DNA from: Paraburkholderia sp.
Lineage (GTDB): Bacteria; Pseudomonadota; Gammaproteobacteria; Burkholderiales; Burkholderiaceae
Assembly: GCF_024281035.1 (NCBI RefSeq)
Contig: NZ_JAMXLH010000032.1
Span: forward strand, 156,764-220,763
Reading direction: 5' to 3'
Length of the DNA: 64,000 nucleotides
A model generated the notes under the pieces. It made no database searches and had not been told where the DNA came from. It saw only the letters and a list, made by a program, of their open reading frames with translations. The translations under genes and the position numbers were made by a program. Positions 25,641 through 36,418 of this stretch are shown piece after piece. Each line of letters starts with the position of its first letter. Position 1 is the first letter of the stretch.

Positions 25641-26504
25641 CTAGCCCCGAACCATCAGGGCAATACCGGACAACGCAAGCAGCACGCCCACCATGCGTTG
25701 CCAGGTCAGGCGCTCACGCAGCAGCGTTGTCGCGAGCAGTACCGTGGTGAGCGGATAAAGGGAGACCAGTGTCGCAACAATCGACAATGGGCCGCGATGG
25801 ATCAGGGCGGACCTGAACAGGGCTGTGCCCGATGCGTCCAGACAGCCGCTGAGCGCGATAAGCGCCGCAGCCGCCGGATTCGGCCGCGCCGCAAACATCG
25901 TGCGCTGGCCCGCGAGCGTGGCGACCCCGACAAGACCGAGAGCAACGAATCGGGCGGTGAATAGCGGCACGAAGCCTGCGTGCACTGAAACCTGCTTCAG
26001 GCAGATATAGGTCATGGCAATGCAGGTGCCGGCAACAGTGGCAAGCAACAGTCCCCTGCCTGCCTGGCGGTTGTCGTCCCTGTCTGCCGAAACGTGTTCC
26101 GCTCCACTGACAATGGCGACTGCCAGCGCGCCCAGCAGGCATCCTGCGTATGCCGTAGGTGAAGGCGATTCATGGCCAACCAGTACGCCGAATATCATCG
26201 GCGCGACAATGCCGATTAATGCGGTGACCGGGGCGACGACTGCCATCGGCCCGACTCCAAGCGCCAGATACAGTGCGGGAAGCTGGATCGAGATGCAAAG
26301 GCCCGCTCCGACACTCCATAACCAGTCTGCCGGGTTTGTCATCGCCCCAGGCGTGAGCAAGGTGAACAGGCCGGTAATCAACAGACCGGGAATCTGGTTC
26401 CAGAGAAGCACGTAGCCGATCGACACGCGCCGCGTCGCATAGCCGCCGAGGAAGTCCGCCGTGCCGTAGCATACCGACGAAAGTAAGGCCAGAACCGATC
26501 CCAT
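25641..26504 (-). CDS. EamA/RhaT-family (DMT) transporter
   Basis: A 287-residue inner-membrane protein with ten predicted helices in two EamA repeats (first beginning MGSVLALLSSVCYGTADFLGG, key part CYGTADFLGG; second around LLLATVAGTCIAMTYICLKQ). Members export amino acids or metabolites such as threonine, homoserine and cysteine derivatives. The ATG at 26504 is chosen; a GTG at 26531 would extend it. It probably forms an operon with the PLP enzyme 100 bases downstream. A perfect inverted repeat (26554-26589) lies right upstream. Confidence 0.88.
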   Translation of the reverse strand: MGSVLALLSSVCYGTADFLGGYATRRVSIGYVLLWNQIPGLLITGLFTLLTPGAMTNPADWLWSVGAGLCISIQLPALYLALGVGPMAVVAPVTALIGIVAPMIFGVLVGHESPSPTAYAGCLLGALAVAIVSGAEHVSADRDDNRQAGRGLLLATVAGTCIAMTYICLKQVSVHAGFVPLFTARFVALGLVGVATLAGQRTMFAARPNPAAAALIALSGCLDASGTALFRSALIHRGPLSIVATLVSLYPLTTVLLATTLLRERLTWQRMVGVLLALSGIALMVRG

Positions 26505-26553
26505 GTCGCTTTGCAGTCCAGTTGGAAGCACCGGTGCAAGGTCGGCGCTTCTT

Positions 26554-26589
26554 GTTCAATATAAAACGCAATAGTACATTATATTGAAC
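26554..26589. promoter_or_regulatory. Perfect 10-bp inverted repeat upstream of the EamA gene
   Basis: GTTCAATATA (26554-26563) and TATATTGAAC (26580-26589) are exact complements 16 bases apart. The half-site recurs as TATAGTGAAC at 26719-26728, before the XRE-cupin gene, and as TATATTGAAC at 27373-27382, before the B3/B4 gene. This marks a common operator, most simply for the XRE-cupin regulator encoded between them. Confidence 0.65.
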
Positions 26590-26718
26590 TTTCGGCAAGC
26601 GGGGATTACCCTTCAGATGCGAAGAGACAGGGGCAGGCTGGTATTTGCAACGCACATCGGTGGCGGCGACGCTCGCGTGTCACCCGTCGATGACAATGGT
26701 CTGGTCCAACTGGTACAG

Positions 26719-26728
26719 TATAGTGAAC
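26719..26728. promoter_or_regulatory. Half-site of the TATATTGAAC motif before the XRE-cupin gene
   Basis: TATAGTGAAC differs by one base from the arms at 26554-26589 and lies 23 bases before the regulator start, a position fitting autoregulation. An opposed GTCCAA at 26704-26709 may be its degenerate partner. Confidence 0.45.
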
Positions 26729-26750
26729 TGAAAGCAAAGGCCTGTAGCAC

Positions 26751-27356
26751 ATGAATGATGTCGATGCCATCAACACCATCGTCGGAAAAAATCTTGTCAC
26801 ACAACGCAAGGCTCGCGCGTTGACACTTGACCAGCTGGCGCTTGCGTCAGGCGTCAGCAGGGGGATGGTCGTCCAGATCGAGCAGGGGAAGACCAACCCG
26901 AGCGTAGCCACCCTCTGCCGGCTGGCAAATGCTCTGGGCGTGCCCATTTCCAGATTGATTGAGCAGGCTGCCCAGCCATCAGCCTACAAAACCACACTGG
27001 CAGATGCCCAGGAACTCTGGCGCGGCAGTGACGGGGGCTGGGGACGACTGATCACCGGGTTTGACGATCCGTCCGTACTGGAATTCTGGGAGTGGCGCCT
27101 GAGCCCGCACGAATTCTACGATGGCATTGCGCATCCGCCAGGCACCAAGGAACTGCTGATCGTCAATAGTGGCACGCTCACTGTGACCGCAGGCGCTGTG
27201 AGCGAAGCAGTTGGGGAGCGTGAGGCGCTCGTGTTCTCGGCGGACGTTCCCCACCGCTATGCCAACCAGCGCGACCGTGACGTCGTCTTTATGATGGTTG
27301 TGGTCGAGCCGAGGCTGACCGCACGTAGTGGCATTCCGGCAAAAAGTGCATTTTGA
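26751..27356 (+). CDS. XRE-family regulator with C-terminal cupin sensor domain
   Basis: A 201-residue regulator. An HTH at residues about 9-63 (NLVTQRKARALTLDQLALAS, then SRGMVVQIEQGKTNPSVATL) is joined to a cupin domain (HPPGTKELLIVNSGTLTV and HRYANQRDRDVVFMMVV). This architecture senses small molecules and usually controls its own operon. It lies between the EamA gene (divergent) and the B3/B4 gene (same strand), both of which carry the shared TATATTGAAC motif. Confidence 0.9.
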   Translation: MNDVDAINTIVGKNLVTQRKARALTLDQLALASGVSRGMVVQIEQGKTNPSVATLCRLANALGVPISRLIEQAAQPSAYKTTLADAQELWRGSDGGWGRLITGFDDPSVLEFWEWRLSPHEFYDGIAHPPGTKELLIVNSGTLTVTAGAVSEAVGEREALVFSADVPHRYANQRDRDVVFMMVVVEPRLTARSGIPAKSAF

Positions 27357-27372
27357 TTTACCAATAGATAAA

Positions 27373-27382
27373 TATATTGAAC
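27373..27382. promoter_or_regulatory. TATATTGAAC motif before the B3/B4 gene
   Basis: An exact copy of the arm found at 26580-26589, located 53 bases upstream of the 27435 start within an AT-rich promoter-like stretch. It supports co-regulation with the EamA and XRE-cupin genes. Confidence 0.5.
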
Positions 27383-27434
27383 TAGAAAAAATTTCGGGCT
27401 ATAGTCATCTCCAACATGTCTCTGGAGGTGTTTG

Positions 27435-28184
27435 ATGTCTGCGGAAAAGAGTGATCCAGTTGCGGCGGCACTGGATCAGTTTCGGGTTGCCGAGGCGATC
27501 TATGATGACTATCCCGAGACGACTGTTGCCGTCGTTGTCGCACTGGGGCTGACCAATGGGCCGTCCACGGCAGAGAGCCAGGGAGCGTTAGCTTCTGCGG
27601 CAGCTGCAGTGCGGGAAAAGCTGGATGCCGATGGTCTCAAGGACCATCCGAAAGTCTCCTGTTGGCACGAAATCTACAAGCGGTTCAACGCCAAGCCGCG
27701 GAAGTATCCCTCGTCGGTGGAGTCGCTCGCCCGTCGGGCCTTGCGCGGCGAATCGGAAATCCCAGGGATCAATGCTCTGGTCGACTTCTACAATGCACTC
27801 AGCCTGCGTTATCTCGTTCCGATTGGCGGCGAAGATCTCGATACACTCGTCGGCCGGCTTGAGCTGCGACTGGCAACCGGCAATGAGCCCTTTGATATCG
27901 CAGATGACTCAGCTGCGAGTGAGGTGATCGTCCCGACCGGCGAAATTGTCTGGGCTGACGACGTTGGTGTCACGTGTCGACGCTGGAACTGGCGCCAGGG
28001 ACGTCGGACGCGCCTTACCGAGTCGACAGTAAACGCGTGGTTCATTATCGACTCGGCCCTTCCGTCAACAGGCGGCAAGGAAATCGGCGAAATTGTGAAG
28101 GAGCTCTGTAACGTCCTGCGCGTGCAGGGGCGGGCTATGCATGTTGGCTACCGTCTCATCAAGGCCGGGGTTCCCGCTCTCTGA
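27435..28184 (+). CDS. B3/B4 tRNA-binding-domain protein
   Basis: A 249-residue free-standing B3/B4 domain protein, related to the editing-like domain of phenylalanyl-tRNA synthetase beta. Family words include WHEIYKRFNAKPRKYPSSVE, ALLRR-type LARRALRG, INALVDFYNALSLRYLVPIGGEDLD, and a late GEIVWADDVGVTCRRWNWRQ. Members are thought to edit mischarged tRNA or free amino-acid products; the exact role is unknown. The ATG at 27435 is six bases after GGAGG. Just upstream of an amino-acid ABC importer. Confidence 0.82.
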   Translation: MSAEKSDPVAAALDQFRVAEAIYDDYPETTVAVVVALGLTNGPSTAESQGALASAAAAVREKLDADGLKDHPKVSCWHEIYKRFNAKPRKYPSSVESLARRALRGESEIPGINALVDFYNALSLRYLVPIGGEDLDTLVGRLELRLATGNEPFDIADDSAASEVIVPTGEIVWADDVGVTCRRWNWRQGRRTRLTESTVNAWFIIDSALPSTGGKEIGEIVKELCNVLRVQGRAMHVGYRLIKAGVPAL

Positions 28185-28220
28185 GCGCCGGAAGGAGTCA
28201 AAGTCATCTGTCGGGAGGGG

Positions 28221-28238
28221 CAGGGGAATGTTCCCCTG
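28221..28238. repeat. Perfect palindrome after the B3/B4 gene
   Basis: CAGGGGAA-TG-TTCCCCTG is a perfect 8-base-arm inverted repeat 36 bases after the B3/B4 stop. No T-tract follows, so it is either a weak terminator or an operator for the ABC importer operon that begins at 28362. Confidence 0.45.
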
Positions 28239-28361
28239 TTCGGCAAGATGAGGTTTGTGGTGTTAAAGCAATAATAATTAGTACAACGAGTTAATATGAA
28301 GTTGCGCCCCGGGTTTGTCTATTCCTGGGGCTGATAACCTGACATGTTGAAGGAGACAACC

Positions 28362-29120
28362 GTGAAAAAGATATTTGTGTGCCTCGCGCTGGCGTCTGCT
28401 GCGGCTGGTGTTTGTGCGAAAGACTGGACAACGATCCGCTTTGGTGTTGACGCAACTTATGCGCCGTTTGAATCCAAAGCTGCAAATGGGGATGTTGTCG
28501 GCCTTGATATTGATCTTGGCAACGAGATTTGCCATCGTCTGAATGCAAAATGCGTGTGGGTGGAGAGCGACTTCGACGGGTTGATTCCTGCTCTGAACGC
28601 GAGGAAATTCGACGCTGTGCTTTCGTCGATGACTATCACCCCGCAACGAGCGGAGCAGATCGCGTTTTCAGACATGATCTACAAAACTCCGACACGCCTT
28701 GTCACCAGACAGGGGGCCAATCTGCAGCCGAGCCCCGAATCGTTAAAGGGCAAGGTTGTGGGGGTCGAGCAGGGCACAATCCAGGAGACTTACGCCAAGA
28801 AGAACTGGGCGCCGAAGGGGGTGCAGGTCGTGGCATACCAGAACCAGGACCAGGCGTATGCGGATCTGATCGCCGGGCGTCTGGACGCCACACTGCAGGA
28901 CGAAGTCCAGGCCGATGTGGGCTTTTTGAAGACCTCGCGTGGCACCGGTTTTCAGTTCTCAGGCCAGGAAATTCCGACAGGTGAAGCAGCGATTGGCCTG
29001 CGCAAGGATGACGCAGATCTGAAGGGCAAGATTGACGGTGCGATTGCCGCCATGGTGAGAGATGGAACGTTCCTGAAGATCGAGAAGAAATATATTTCGG
29101 TTGATCTTCGCACCAATTGA
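28362..29120 (+). CDS. Periplasmic polar-amino-acid-binding protein of an ABC importer
   Basis: A 252-residue SBP family 3 protein (HisJ/ArgT/ArtJ type). The GTG at 28362 is preceded by AAGGAGA and starts a signal peptide (MKKIFVCLALASAAAGVCA); an ATG six codons upstream would spoil it. Mature-protein motifs: IRFGVDATYAPFES, GLDIDLGNEICHRLNAKC, MTITPQRAEQIAFSDMIY (key word ITPQRAEQIAFS) and GEAAIGLRKDDADLK. It delivers a basic or polar amino acid to the two permeases and ATPase that follow; the ligand is not certain. Confidence 0.9.
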   Translation: MKKIFVCLALASAAAGVCAKDWTTIRFGVDATYAPFESKAANGDVVGLDIDLGNEICHRLNAKCVWVESDFDGLIPALNARKFDAVLSSMTITPQRAEQIAFSDMIYKTPTRLVTRQGANLQPSPESLKGKVVGVEQGTIQETYAKKNWAPKGVQVVAYQNQDQAYADLIAGRLDATLQDEVQADVGFLKTSRGTGFQFSGQEIPTGEAAIGLRKDDADLKGKIDGAIAAMVRDGTFLKIEKKYISVDLRTN

Positions 29121-29175
29121 TCTCGCTCGCGGCGCAGCTTCGGCTACGGCCGCGTCATTTCCGGAACTATTCCAG

Positions 29176-29865
29176 ATGATTCTTCAGGGATTTGGCCCAT
29201 TATTGTGGGCGGGAACGGTCGAGACCGTAAAACTCTCGGTACTTTCGCTTGCTGCTGCTCTTGTGCTTGGGCTTGCTGGCGCTTCTGCAAAGTTATCTCT
29301 GTACCGCGGAATCGCAGCGATCGGCACCACCTATACCACGCTTGTCCGGGCGGTTCCCGATCTCGTGCTGATGCTGCTGCTCTTTTATGGGATGCAGATT
29401 CTACTTAACCGGTGTACTGATTTGCTGGGATGGGACCAGATCGATATCGACCCGTTTGTTGCAGGGGTTATCACTCTCGGTTTCATCTATGGCGCGTATT
29501 TCGCCGAGACATTTCGGGGCGCCTTTCTCGCGGTGCCGCGAGGCCAGATCGAAGCAGGATTTGCATACGGCATGAGCGGTTTGCGTGTGTTCTTCCGTAT
29601 CCTGTTCCCGCAGATGATGCGTTTTGCCTTGCCTGGTCTTGGAAATAACTGGCAGGTGCTGGTGAAGGCCACAGCCCTCGTCTCGATAATCGGCCTGGCC
29701 GATGTGGTGAAGGCCTCGCAGGATGCGGGCAAGAGTACGCTGGATTTCTTTTTCTTCACCCTGGTGGCGGGCGCAATCTATCTTGCAATCACGACAGTTT
29801 CGAACGTTGTGCTGCACCACCTCGAGAAACGTTATTCAGTTGGTGTCAGGAGGGTCTCATTATGA
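29176..29865 (+). CDS. ABC amino-acid importer permease (HisQ-like)
   Basis: A family-length 229-residue inner-membrane permease when started at the ATG at 29176 (MILQGFGPLLWAGT); a TTG at 29101 overlapping the binding-protein gene would add 25 unlikely residues. Five predicted helices and the EAA loop (EAGFAYGMSGLRVFFRILFP, which contacts the ATPase) are clear. It pairs with the next permease to form the heterodimeric channel. Confidence 0.88.
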   Translation: MILQGFGPLLWAGTVETVKLSVLSLAAALVLGLAGASAKLSLYRGIAAIGTTYTTLVRAVPDLVLMLLLFYGMQILLNRCTDLLGWDQIDIDPFVAGVITLGFIYGAYFAETFRGAFLAVPRGQIEAGFAYGMSGLRVFFRILFPQMMRFALPGLGNNWQVLVKATALVSIIGLADVVKASQDAGKSTLDFFFFTLVAGAIYLAITTVSNVVLHHLEKRYSVGVRRVSL

Positions 29866-30575
29866 TCGGGATCATCGGTCAATACTGGCAGAATTATTTG
29901 TACACGGACGGCTATCGCTTCAGCGGGATCGCCGTGACGCTGTGGCTGCTTGTTGTGTCGGTTTTGCTGGGCTTCCTGCTGGCGGTGCCACTGGCTATTG
30001 CACGGGCGTCGGACAATCCTTGGATGTCGCGGCCGGTCTGGTTCTTCACGTATGTGTTTCGCGGCACTCCCCTGTATGTGCAGCTGCTCATGTGCTACAC
30101 GGGCATCTACAGTTTGCACGTTGTTCATTCCAATCCGCTACTGGGCTCGTTCTTTCGTGATGCCATGAACTGTACGCTGCTTGCGTTCACATTGAACGAG
30201 GCCGCCTACGCGACGGAGATTTTCTCCGGCGCCATAAAGTCCACGACCGCGGGAGAAATAGAAGCAGGTCTCGCCTATGGGATGTCGCGTTTCAAGCTGT
30301 ACACACGGATCATCCTGCCCTCGGCGCTGCGCCGTTCGATCCCGATGTACAGCAACGAGGTCATCCTGATGCTCCATGCGACGACGTTGGCATTTACGGC
30401 AACTGTGGCTGACGTCCTCAAGGTAACGCGTGACGTCAACTCGGCAACCTATATGCCATTTCAGGCGTATGGAATTGCCGCAATCATCTATGCGGCGATC
30501 GCGTTCTCCCTTATCTGGATGTTCCGCAGGCTGGAAGCGCGCTGGCTCCTTTTCCTTGCACCGCGTACACGCTAA
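29862..30575 (+). CDS. ABC amino-acid importer permease (HisM-like)
   Basis: A 237-residue permease whose ATG overlaps the previous stop (ATGA at 29862-29865), a classic translational coupling. It has five helices, TYVFRGTPLYVQLLMCYTGIY near the middle (the RGTPLL-type family word) and the EAA loop EAGLAYGMSRFKLYTRIILP. It is the second subunit of the importer channel. Confidence 0.91.
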   Translation: MIGIIGQYWQNYLYTDGYRFSGIAVTLWLLVVSVLLGFLLAVPLAIARASDNPWMSRPVWFFTYVFRGTPLYVQLLMCYTGIYSLHVVHSNPLLGSFFRDAMNCTLLAFTLNEAAYATEIFSGAIKSTTAGEIEAGLAYGMSRFKLYTRIILPSALRRSIPMYSNEVILMLHATTLAFTATVADVLKVTRDVNSATYMPFQAYGIAAIIYAAIAFSLIWMFRRLEARWLLFLAPRTR

Positions 30576-30596
30576 CACCCCCAAAAGGATACCGCC

Positions 30597-31364
30597 ATGC
30601 ACAAGCTTGTCGTCGAAGACCTGCACAAGAAGTTTGGTGACAATGAAGTCTTAAAGGGCGTTTCCCTGAAAGCCAGAGGTGGGGACGTCATCAGCCTTAT
30701 CGGCTCGAGCGGCTCGGGCAAGAGTACGCTCCTGCGCTGCATCAACTTTCTGGAGCGGCCGTGCTCGGGGCAGATCACGATTGGCAATGAGCTGATCCGC
30801 ACAACAATCGATCGCGATGGCGCCCTGCGGGTCTCTGACCAGAAGCAGCTGCAGCGCATGCGTACCAGGCTTGCCATGGTGTTCCAGCACTTCAACCTGT
30901 GGGCGCATATGACCGTGCTGGAAAACGTCATTGAAGCGCCGCTTGCTGTCCTCGGGCTTCACAGGGACGAGGCCGTTGCGCGTGCGCGGGGGTACCTGGA
31001 AAAGGTGGGGTTGCCGGCTCGGGTCGAGGGCATGTATCCCTCGCATCTGTCGGGTGGGCAGCAGCAGCGTGTCGCCATAGCACGGGCGCTCGCGATGGAG
31101 CCAGAGGTCATGCTCTTTGACGAGCCCACCTCTGCGCTTGATCCTGAGCTCGTGGGTGAAGTCCTCAAGGTCATGCAGGCGCTGGCCGAGGAAGGCAGAA
31201 CGATGATCGTGGTAACACACGAGATGGGCTTTGCCCGCCATGTGTCGAACCATGTCGTGTTTCTGCACCAGGGAAAAATTGAGGAGCAGGGTGCCCCGCA
31301 GGATATCCTGGTCAATCCGGGTAGCGAGCGGTTGTCCAGGTTCCTCTCAGGAAAGCTGAAATAG
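30597..31364 (+). CDS. ABC amino-acid importer ATPase (HisP/GlnQ-like)
   Basis: A 255-residue ATPase with the full motif set: Walker [14 protein letters not shown] (about residues 38-50), Q-loop in MVFQHFNLW, signature [15 protein letters not shown], Walker [15 protein letters not shown] and the H-loop VTHEMGFAR. It powers the importer encoded by the three preceding genes and ends the operon. Confidence 0.94.
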   Translation: MHKLVVEDLHKKFGDNEVLKGVSLKARGGDVISLIGSSGSGKSTLLRCINFLERPCSGQITIGNELIRTTIDRDGALRVSDQKQLQRMRTRLAMVFQHFNLWAHMTVLENVIEAPLAVLGLHRDEAVARARGYLEKVGLPARVEGMYPSHLSGGQQQRVAIARALAMEPEVMLFDEPTSALDPELVGEVLKVMQALAEEGRTMIVVTHEMGFARHVSNHVVFLHQGKIEEQGAPQDILVNPGSERLSRFLSGKLK

Positions 31365-31798
31365 TGTAACTACCAATCTGGCGGGTAACGCCACGGTGAC
31401 GGCTATTCCTGAATCGACGCACCTGCGATCCGGACTGCGAAGCGCAGGGATAGCCGGACGACTCTTCTGGCGCGGCGTCTATCACCGGATTGCACTGGCC
31501 TGCACCGATCATTGGAGCGCACTCGCAGTAATGTGAAGCATATTTGTTGCAAGCGCATATTGAGATATCCGCATTCAATACACTCCTCGCTGCACACCGT
31601 GTGCGAGCAATCTGGCGTTGCTGATGCGGTCCTATTCATAGACGTAACTAGATTGGGCTGACGTTGTAATCGTTGTTCGTTCGCGCGATCGTTACGCTGG
31701 GCTTCGGACACCGGACTACAAGCTCCTGCGCCGTGCCCACGTCAAATTCGTGCTGGCTAGCTTCGCTCCGGCGAAGTGGCTTTGACGTATAATTTCCC
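31365..31798 (+). promoter_or_regulatory. Gene-free stretch ending in the promoter of the riboswitch-controlled exporter
   Basis: No supported gene in 31365-31760. A TATAAT (-10) lies at 31788-31793, just ahead of the riboswitch, so transcription should begin near 31800; the -35 is not obvious. A CTTCG...CGAAG stem (31761-31776) sits immediately upstream. Confidence 0.5.
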
Positions 31799-31849
31799 GC
31801 TGAGGACGACCTCGGCCTACGGGCTTATTTGCTGTCCGGGACGACCCGG
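31799..31849 (+). promoter_or_regulatory. Guanidine-II (mini-ykkC) riboswitch
   Basis: Two small hairpins each expose an ACGA tetraloop: GAGG-ACGA-CCTC (31802-31813, extendable to 31799-31816) and CCGGG-ACGA-CCCGG (31836-31849). This paired ACGR-loop design is the signature of guanidine-II riboswitches, which control guanidinium exporters. The 3' arm of the second hairpin overlaps GGCTC (31848-31852), which can instead pair with GAGCC (31866-31870) around the AGGAGG ribosome-binding site (31861-31866). Guanidine binding would hold the second hairpin and free the ribosome-binding site. The following gene is the expected Gdx/SugE exporter. Confidence 0.9.
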
Positions 31850-31872
31850 CTCTTTGACACAGGAGGAGCCGT

Positions 31873-32187
31873 ATGGCCTGGGTTTTTCTCGTTGTTGCAG
31901 GTTTGCTTGAAGTCCTCTGGGCTTACGCGATGAAGCTGTCCAATGGCTTCACGCGGCTGAACTATTCCTCCATCACCATCGTGGCCATGATCGCCAGCTT
32001 CGCGCTGCTGTCGGTTGCGATGAAATCCCTCCCCCTCGGCACTGCCTACACGATCTGGACAGGTATCGGGACCGTGGGCGCATTTGTCGTCGGCATCCTT
32101 GTGCTGGGCGAGGTTGCCAGCCCGATGCGCATCCTTGCGGCTGTCCTGATCGTTGGCGGCCTTGGGCTGATGAAGCTCTCGTCCTGA
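31873..32187 (+). CDS. gdx: SMR-family guanidinium exporter (Gdx/SugE type)
   Basis: A 104-residue four-helix small multidrug resistance protein. The essential Glu13 is present (VVAGLLEVLWAYAMKLSNGF), along with LPLGTAYTIWTGIGTVG and the final helix ending LGLMKLSS. The WAYAMKLSNGF and IWTGIGTVGAF motifs mark the SugE/Gdx subgroup, which exports guanidinium as an antiparallel dimer. The upstream guanidine-II riboswitch confirms the substrate class. Confidence 0.93.
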   Translation: MAWVFLVVAGLLEVLWAYAMKLSNGFTRLNYSSITIVAMIASFALLSVAMKSLPLGTAYTIWTGIGTVGAFVVGILVLGEVASPMRILAAVLIVGGLGLMKLSS

Positions 32188-32228
32188 GCAAAATCCGCTG
32201 GATCTTCCGCAATAGAGGAGAAGCACGC

Positions 32229-32714
32229 ATGAACACCAATACCTCTGCCCTGCTGCCACTCATGGCATACAAGAAATGGATGGACACGGGCCTGTATGAG
32301 TCGCTTCAGTTACCGGCCTATGCAGACAGGCCCGATGCCGTTCAGCAGGCGCTGTACTGGCTCAACCACATCCACATCGTCGATCAGATATTCCAGTCCC
32401 ACTTGCTGGGGGAGCCTCACGGCTTTACCTCGACCGAGAGCAGTTCCTTTGCTCCACTACCGCAATTGCGCAGCGCGGCCGAAGCGCTTGACGAGTGGCT
32501 GATCCAGTACGCACAGCAACTGGATGACGCTGCCGCCGCCGAAGAAATCGACTTCGTCTTCACTGATGGCGACAAGGGTCGCATGAGCCGGACGCAGATG
32601 CTGATGCACCTGGCCAGTCATGCCCTCTATCACCTCAGCGTCACCACTCACGAACTGTCCCGTCAGGGCCTGCCTACTCCGCCCCTCCTGCTGACGACCT
32701 GCCTGGGCCGGTAG
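32229..32714 (+). CDS. DinB-family four-helix protein
   Basis: A 161-residue DinB/YfiT-like protein. The fold is marked by MAYKKWMDTGLYESL, ALYWLNHIHIVDQIFQSHLLG with the first metal-ligand His, and LMHLASHALYHLSVTTHEL with the last His pair. Such proteins bind a metal and often act as thiol-dependent transferases or hydrolases. It lies 42 bases downstream of gdx, so it may be in the same riboswitch-controlled transcript. Confidence 0.85.
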   Translation: MNTNTSALLPLMAYKKWMDTGLYESLQLPAYADRPDAVQQALYWLNHIHIVDQIFQSHLLGEPHGFTSTESSSFAPLPQLRSAAEALDEWLIQYAQQLDDAAAAEEIDFVFTDGDKGRMSRTQMLMHLASHALYHLSVTTHELSRQGLPTPPLLLTTCLGR

Positions 32715-33151
32715 GCAGTAGTGCGAGCAGAAAAGAGCTTGCGGAGGGCAGAAAACCCACGACTGACAGATGGGTCACGCTACGGGTAGCCGATATATCT
32801 CGGATGGTACGAATCGCGCCTATATATAATATAGTTATCCTTAACATAATAGATGAGATCCAACTTTAGTGGTTCCTACCTGAGGCGCTCTCTGGTTTGT
32901 TGACTGAAAGCGGGGGCGTTATCGCCGACGGGCGTAGCAAAAATGCCGAAGTGCTCTGTCGCGTAATCGGGAGAAGCAGACAAGGTTGGGACATTGAGGT
33001 GACGCGCGATGGCTTCGTCACTCTGTCAGAAAGGAATCCCTTCTTCGGCTACAGCACAAAAGGTGCTGGGGCAGCCGCCGAATTGCCATGGAGCCCGCGA
33101 AACCGTCCGGCCGTTCAGCGGTATCCCGACGTAGCACGCTACGCTCCCCGT
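32715..33151. other. Gene-poor stretch left of the IS21 element
   Basis: About 440 bases. An AT-rich promoter-like run (TATATATAATATAG near 32820) stands out. A plus-strand frame from 32897 is interrupted by the insertion sequence at 33152, and flanking sequence continues after 35213, but neither side gives a recognisable protein. Possibly a small gene broken by the insertion. Confidence 0.4.
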
Positions 33152-33225
33152 TGTCAAACGCAATCTCAAGTTGATACAGCTTCGGACGCAAACGCAATCG
33201 TAATTTGATACACCCGCTCATGCGG

Positions 33226-35129
<1,904 letters not shown>

Positions 35130-35213
35130 GGGCCGCCCAAAAGGAGCAACCCTACAACGAGGTGTATCAATTCCTAACTGCGTTGCTGTATCAATTTACA
35201 ACTGCGCGCGACA

Positions 35214-35366
35214 CCGTCCGAAGGGTTGGTCCCGAACCGGGTTCGCACGATGCAATTTGAATCTCTGCGAGCAATCTGCTTGTAATTTTGGTCAGAACGC
35301 CATATTGGGACTGCCTCTCACGTCAGATAGCATTTTCATCATCGTTCAACAGATGAAGGTGCCGAA
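35214..35366 (+). promoter_or_regulatory. Short region between IS21 and homoserine dehydrogenase gene
   Basis: Contains the right flank of the IS insertion and the likely promoter of the homoserine dehydrogenase operon. No clear operator was found. The insertion may have altered upstream control of this operon. Confidence 0.35.
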
Positions 35367-36416
35367 GTGAGTGAGTACAAAGTTGCTTTGATTGGGTTTG
35401 GCGGAGTGAATCGTGCTTTGGCACAGCTTGCCGCGGACAACAACGCCCAGTGGAAACAGGAGCTGGGCTTCGAACTGAAGATCGTCGGTATCAGCGATCT
35501 GCATCTGGGCGCAGCGGTCTGCCCGGACGGGTTTGATCTGCGGGCGTTACGGGAACTCCCGGCCGAGAAGGGGGCACTGAGCCGGCTGCCGGGTGGCAAG
35601 AAGGAAGCTGCGACCGAGGAAGTCATCGAGACCTCTGGTGCCGATATCGTAGCCGAAGCCACGTTCACCAACGCAGTCAATGGCGAACCCGCTTCTTCCT
35701 ACTGTCGCCTTGCGCTGACCAAGGGAATCAGCGTGGTCACCACGAACAAGGGCCCGGTAGCCTTCCATGCCGAGGCTCTGAAGCGTGCAGCTGCGGAACA
35801 TGGCGCTTACTTCGAGTATGAAGGCGCCGTCATGAGCGGAACGCCTGTCATTCGGCTTGGCCGGGAGTTGCTTGCAGGATCGGCATTGAAGGGATTCGAG
35901 GGCATTCTCAATGGCACCTCGAATTTTGTCCTGTCGAGCATGGAGTCGGGGCTGAGTTTCTCTGAGGCGCTCGAAAAGGCACAGCGTCTGGGTTACGCAG
36001 AAGCGGACCCGACCGCTGACATCGAGGGGCATGACGTTCGCCTGAAGGTTGTGATTCTCGCCAATGAACTGCTCGGCGCGAAGCTCACGCCTGCTGATGT
36101 TCCGTGCAAAGGCATCAGTGGTCTGACGCTGCAGAACATCCAGGATGCTGTTGCGGCGAATGCACGGTGGAAACTGATCGGAAGCGCATCGAAGATGGCC
36201 GACGGGACCATCCGGGCTAGCGTTGAGCCCAGAATGCTTCCGCTGGAAAATTCGCTGACTGGGGTGGGCGACGCGGTCAATGCCGTCACGTTCAAAACGG
36301 GGCTGCTCGGGGATGTCACCGTGCGCGGGCCGGGCGCAGGCCGCATTGAGACGGCTTATGCACTGCTTGCGGACATCATCAGTATCCATAAAGCCAAAAC
36401 GGCAAAGGGGAACTAA
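35367..36416 (+). CDS. Homoserine dehydrogenase
   Basis: A 349-residue NAD(P)-dependent enzyme linking L-homoserine and aspartate 4-semialdehyde. Motifs: nucleotide-binding [10 protein letters not shown] near the start, [10 protein letters not shown], the NGTSNFVL signature, and [20 protein letters not shown] with the catalytic Asp and Lys. There is no C-terminal ACT domain, unlike feedback-regulated biosynthetic Hom. The GTG at 35367 follows an AAGGTG. It is followed two bases later by an aldehyde dehydrogenase gene, which favours a catabolic or special-purpose role (inference). Confidence 0.9.
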   Translation: MSEYKVALIGFGGVNRALAQLAADNNAQWKQELGFELKIVGISDLHLGAAVCPDGFDLRALRELPAEKGALSRLPGGKKEAATEEVIETSGADIVAEATFTNAVNGEPASSYCRLALTKGISVVTTNKGPVAFHAEALKRAAAEHGAYFEYEGAVMSGTPVIRLGRELLAGSALKGFEGILNGTSNFVLSSMESGLSFSEALEKAQRLGYAEADPTADIEGHDVRLKVVILANELLGAKLTPADVPCKGISGLTLQNIQDAVAANARWKLIGSASKMADGTIRASVEPRMLPLENSLTGVGDAVNAVTFKTGLLGDVTVRGPGAGRIETAYALLADIISIHKAKTAKGN

Positions 36417-36418
36417 TC

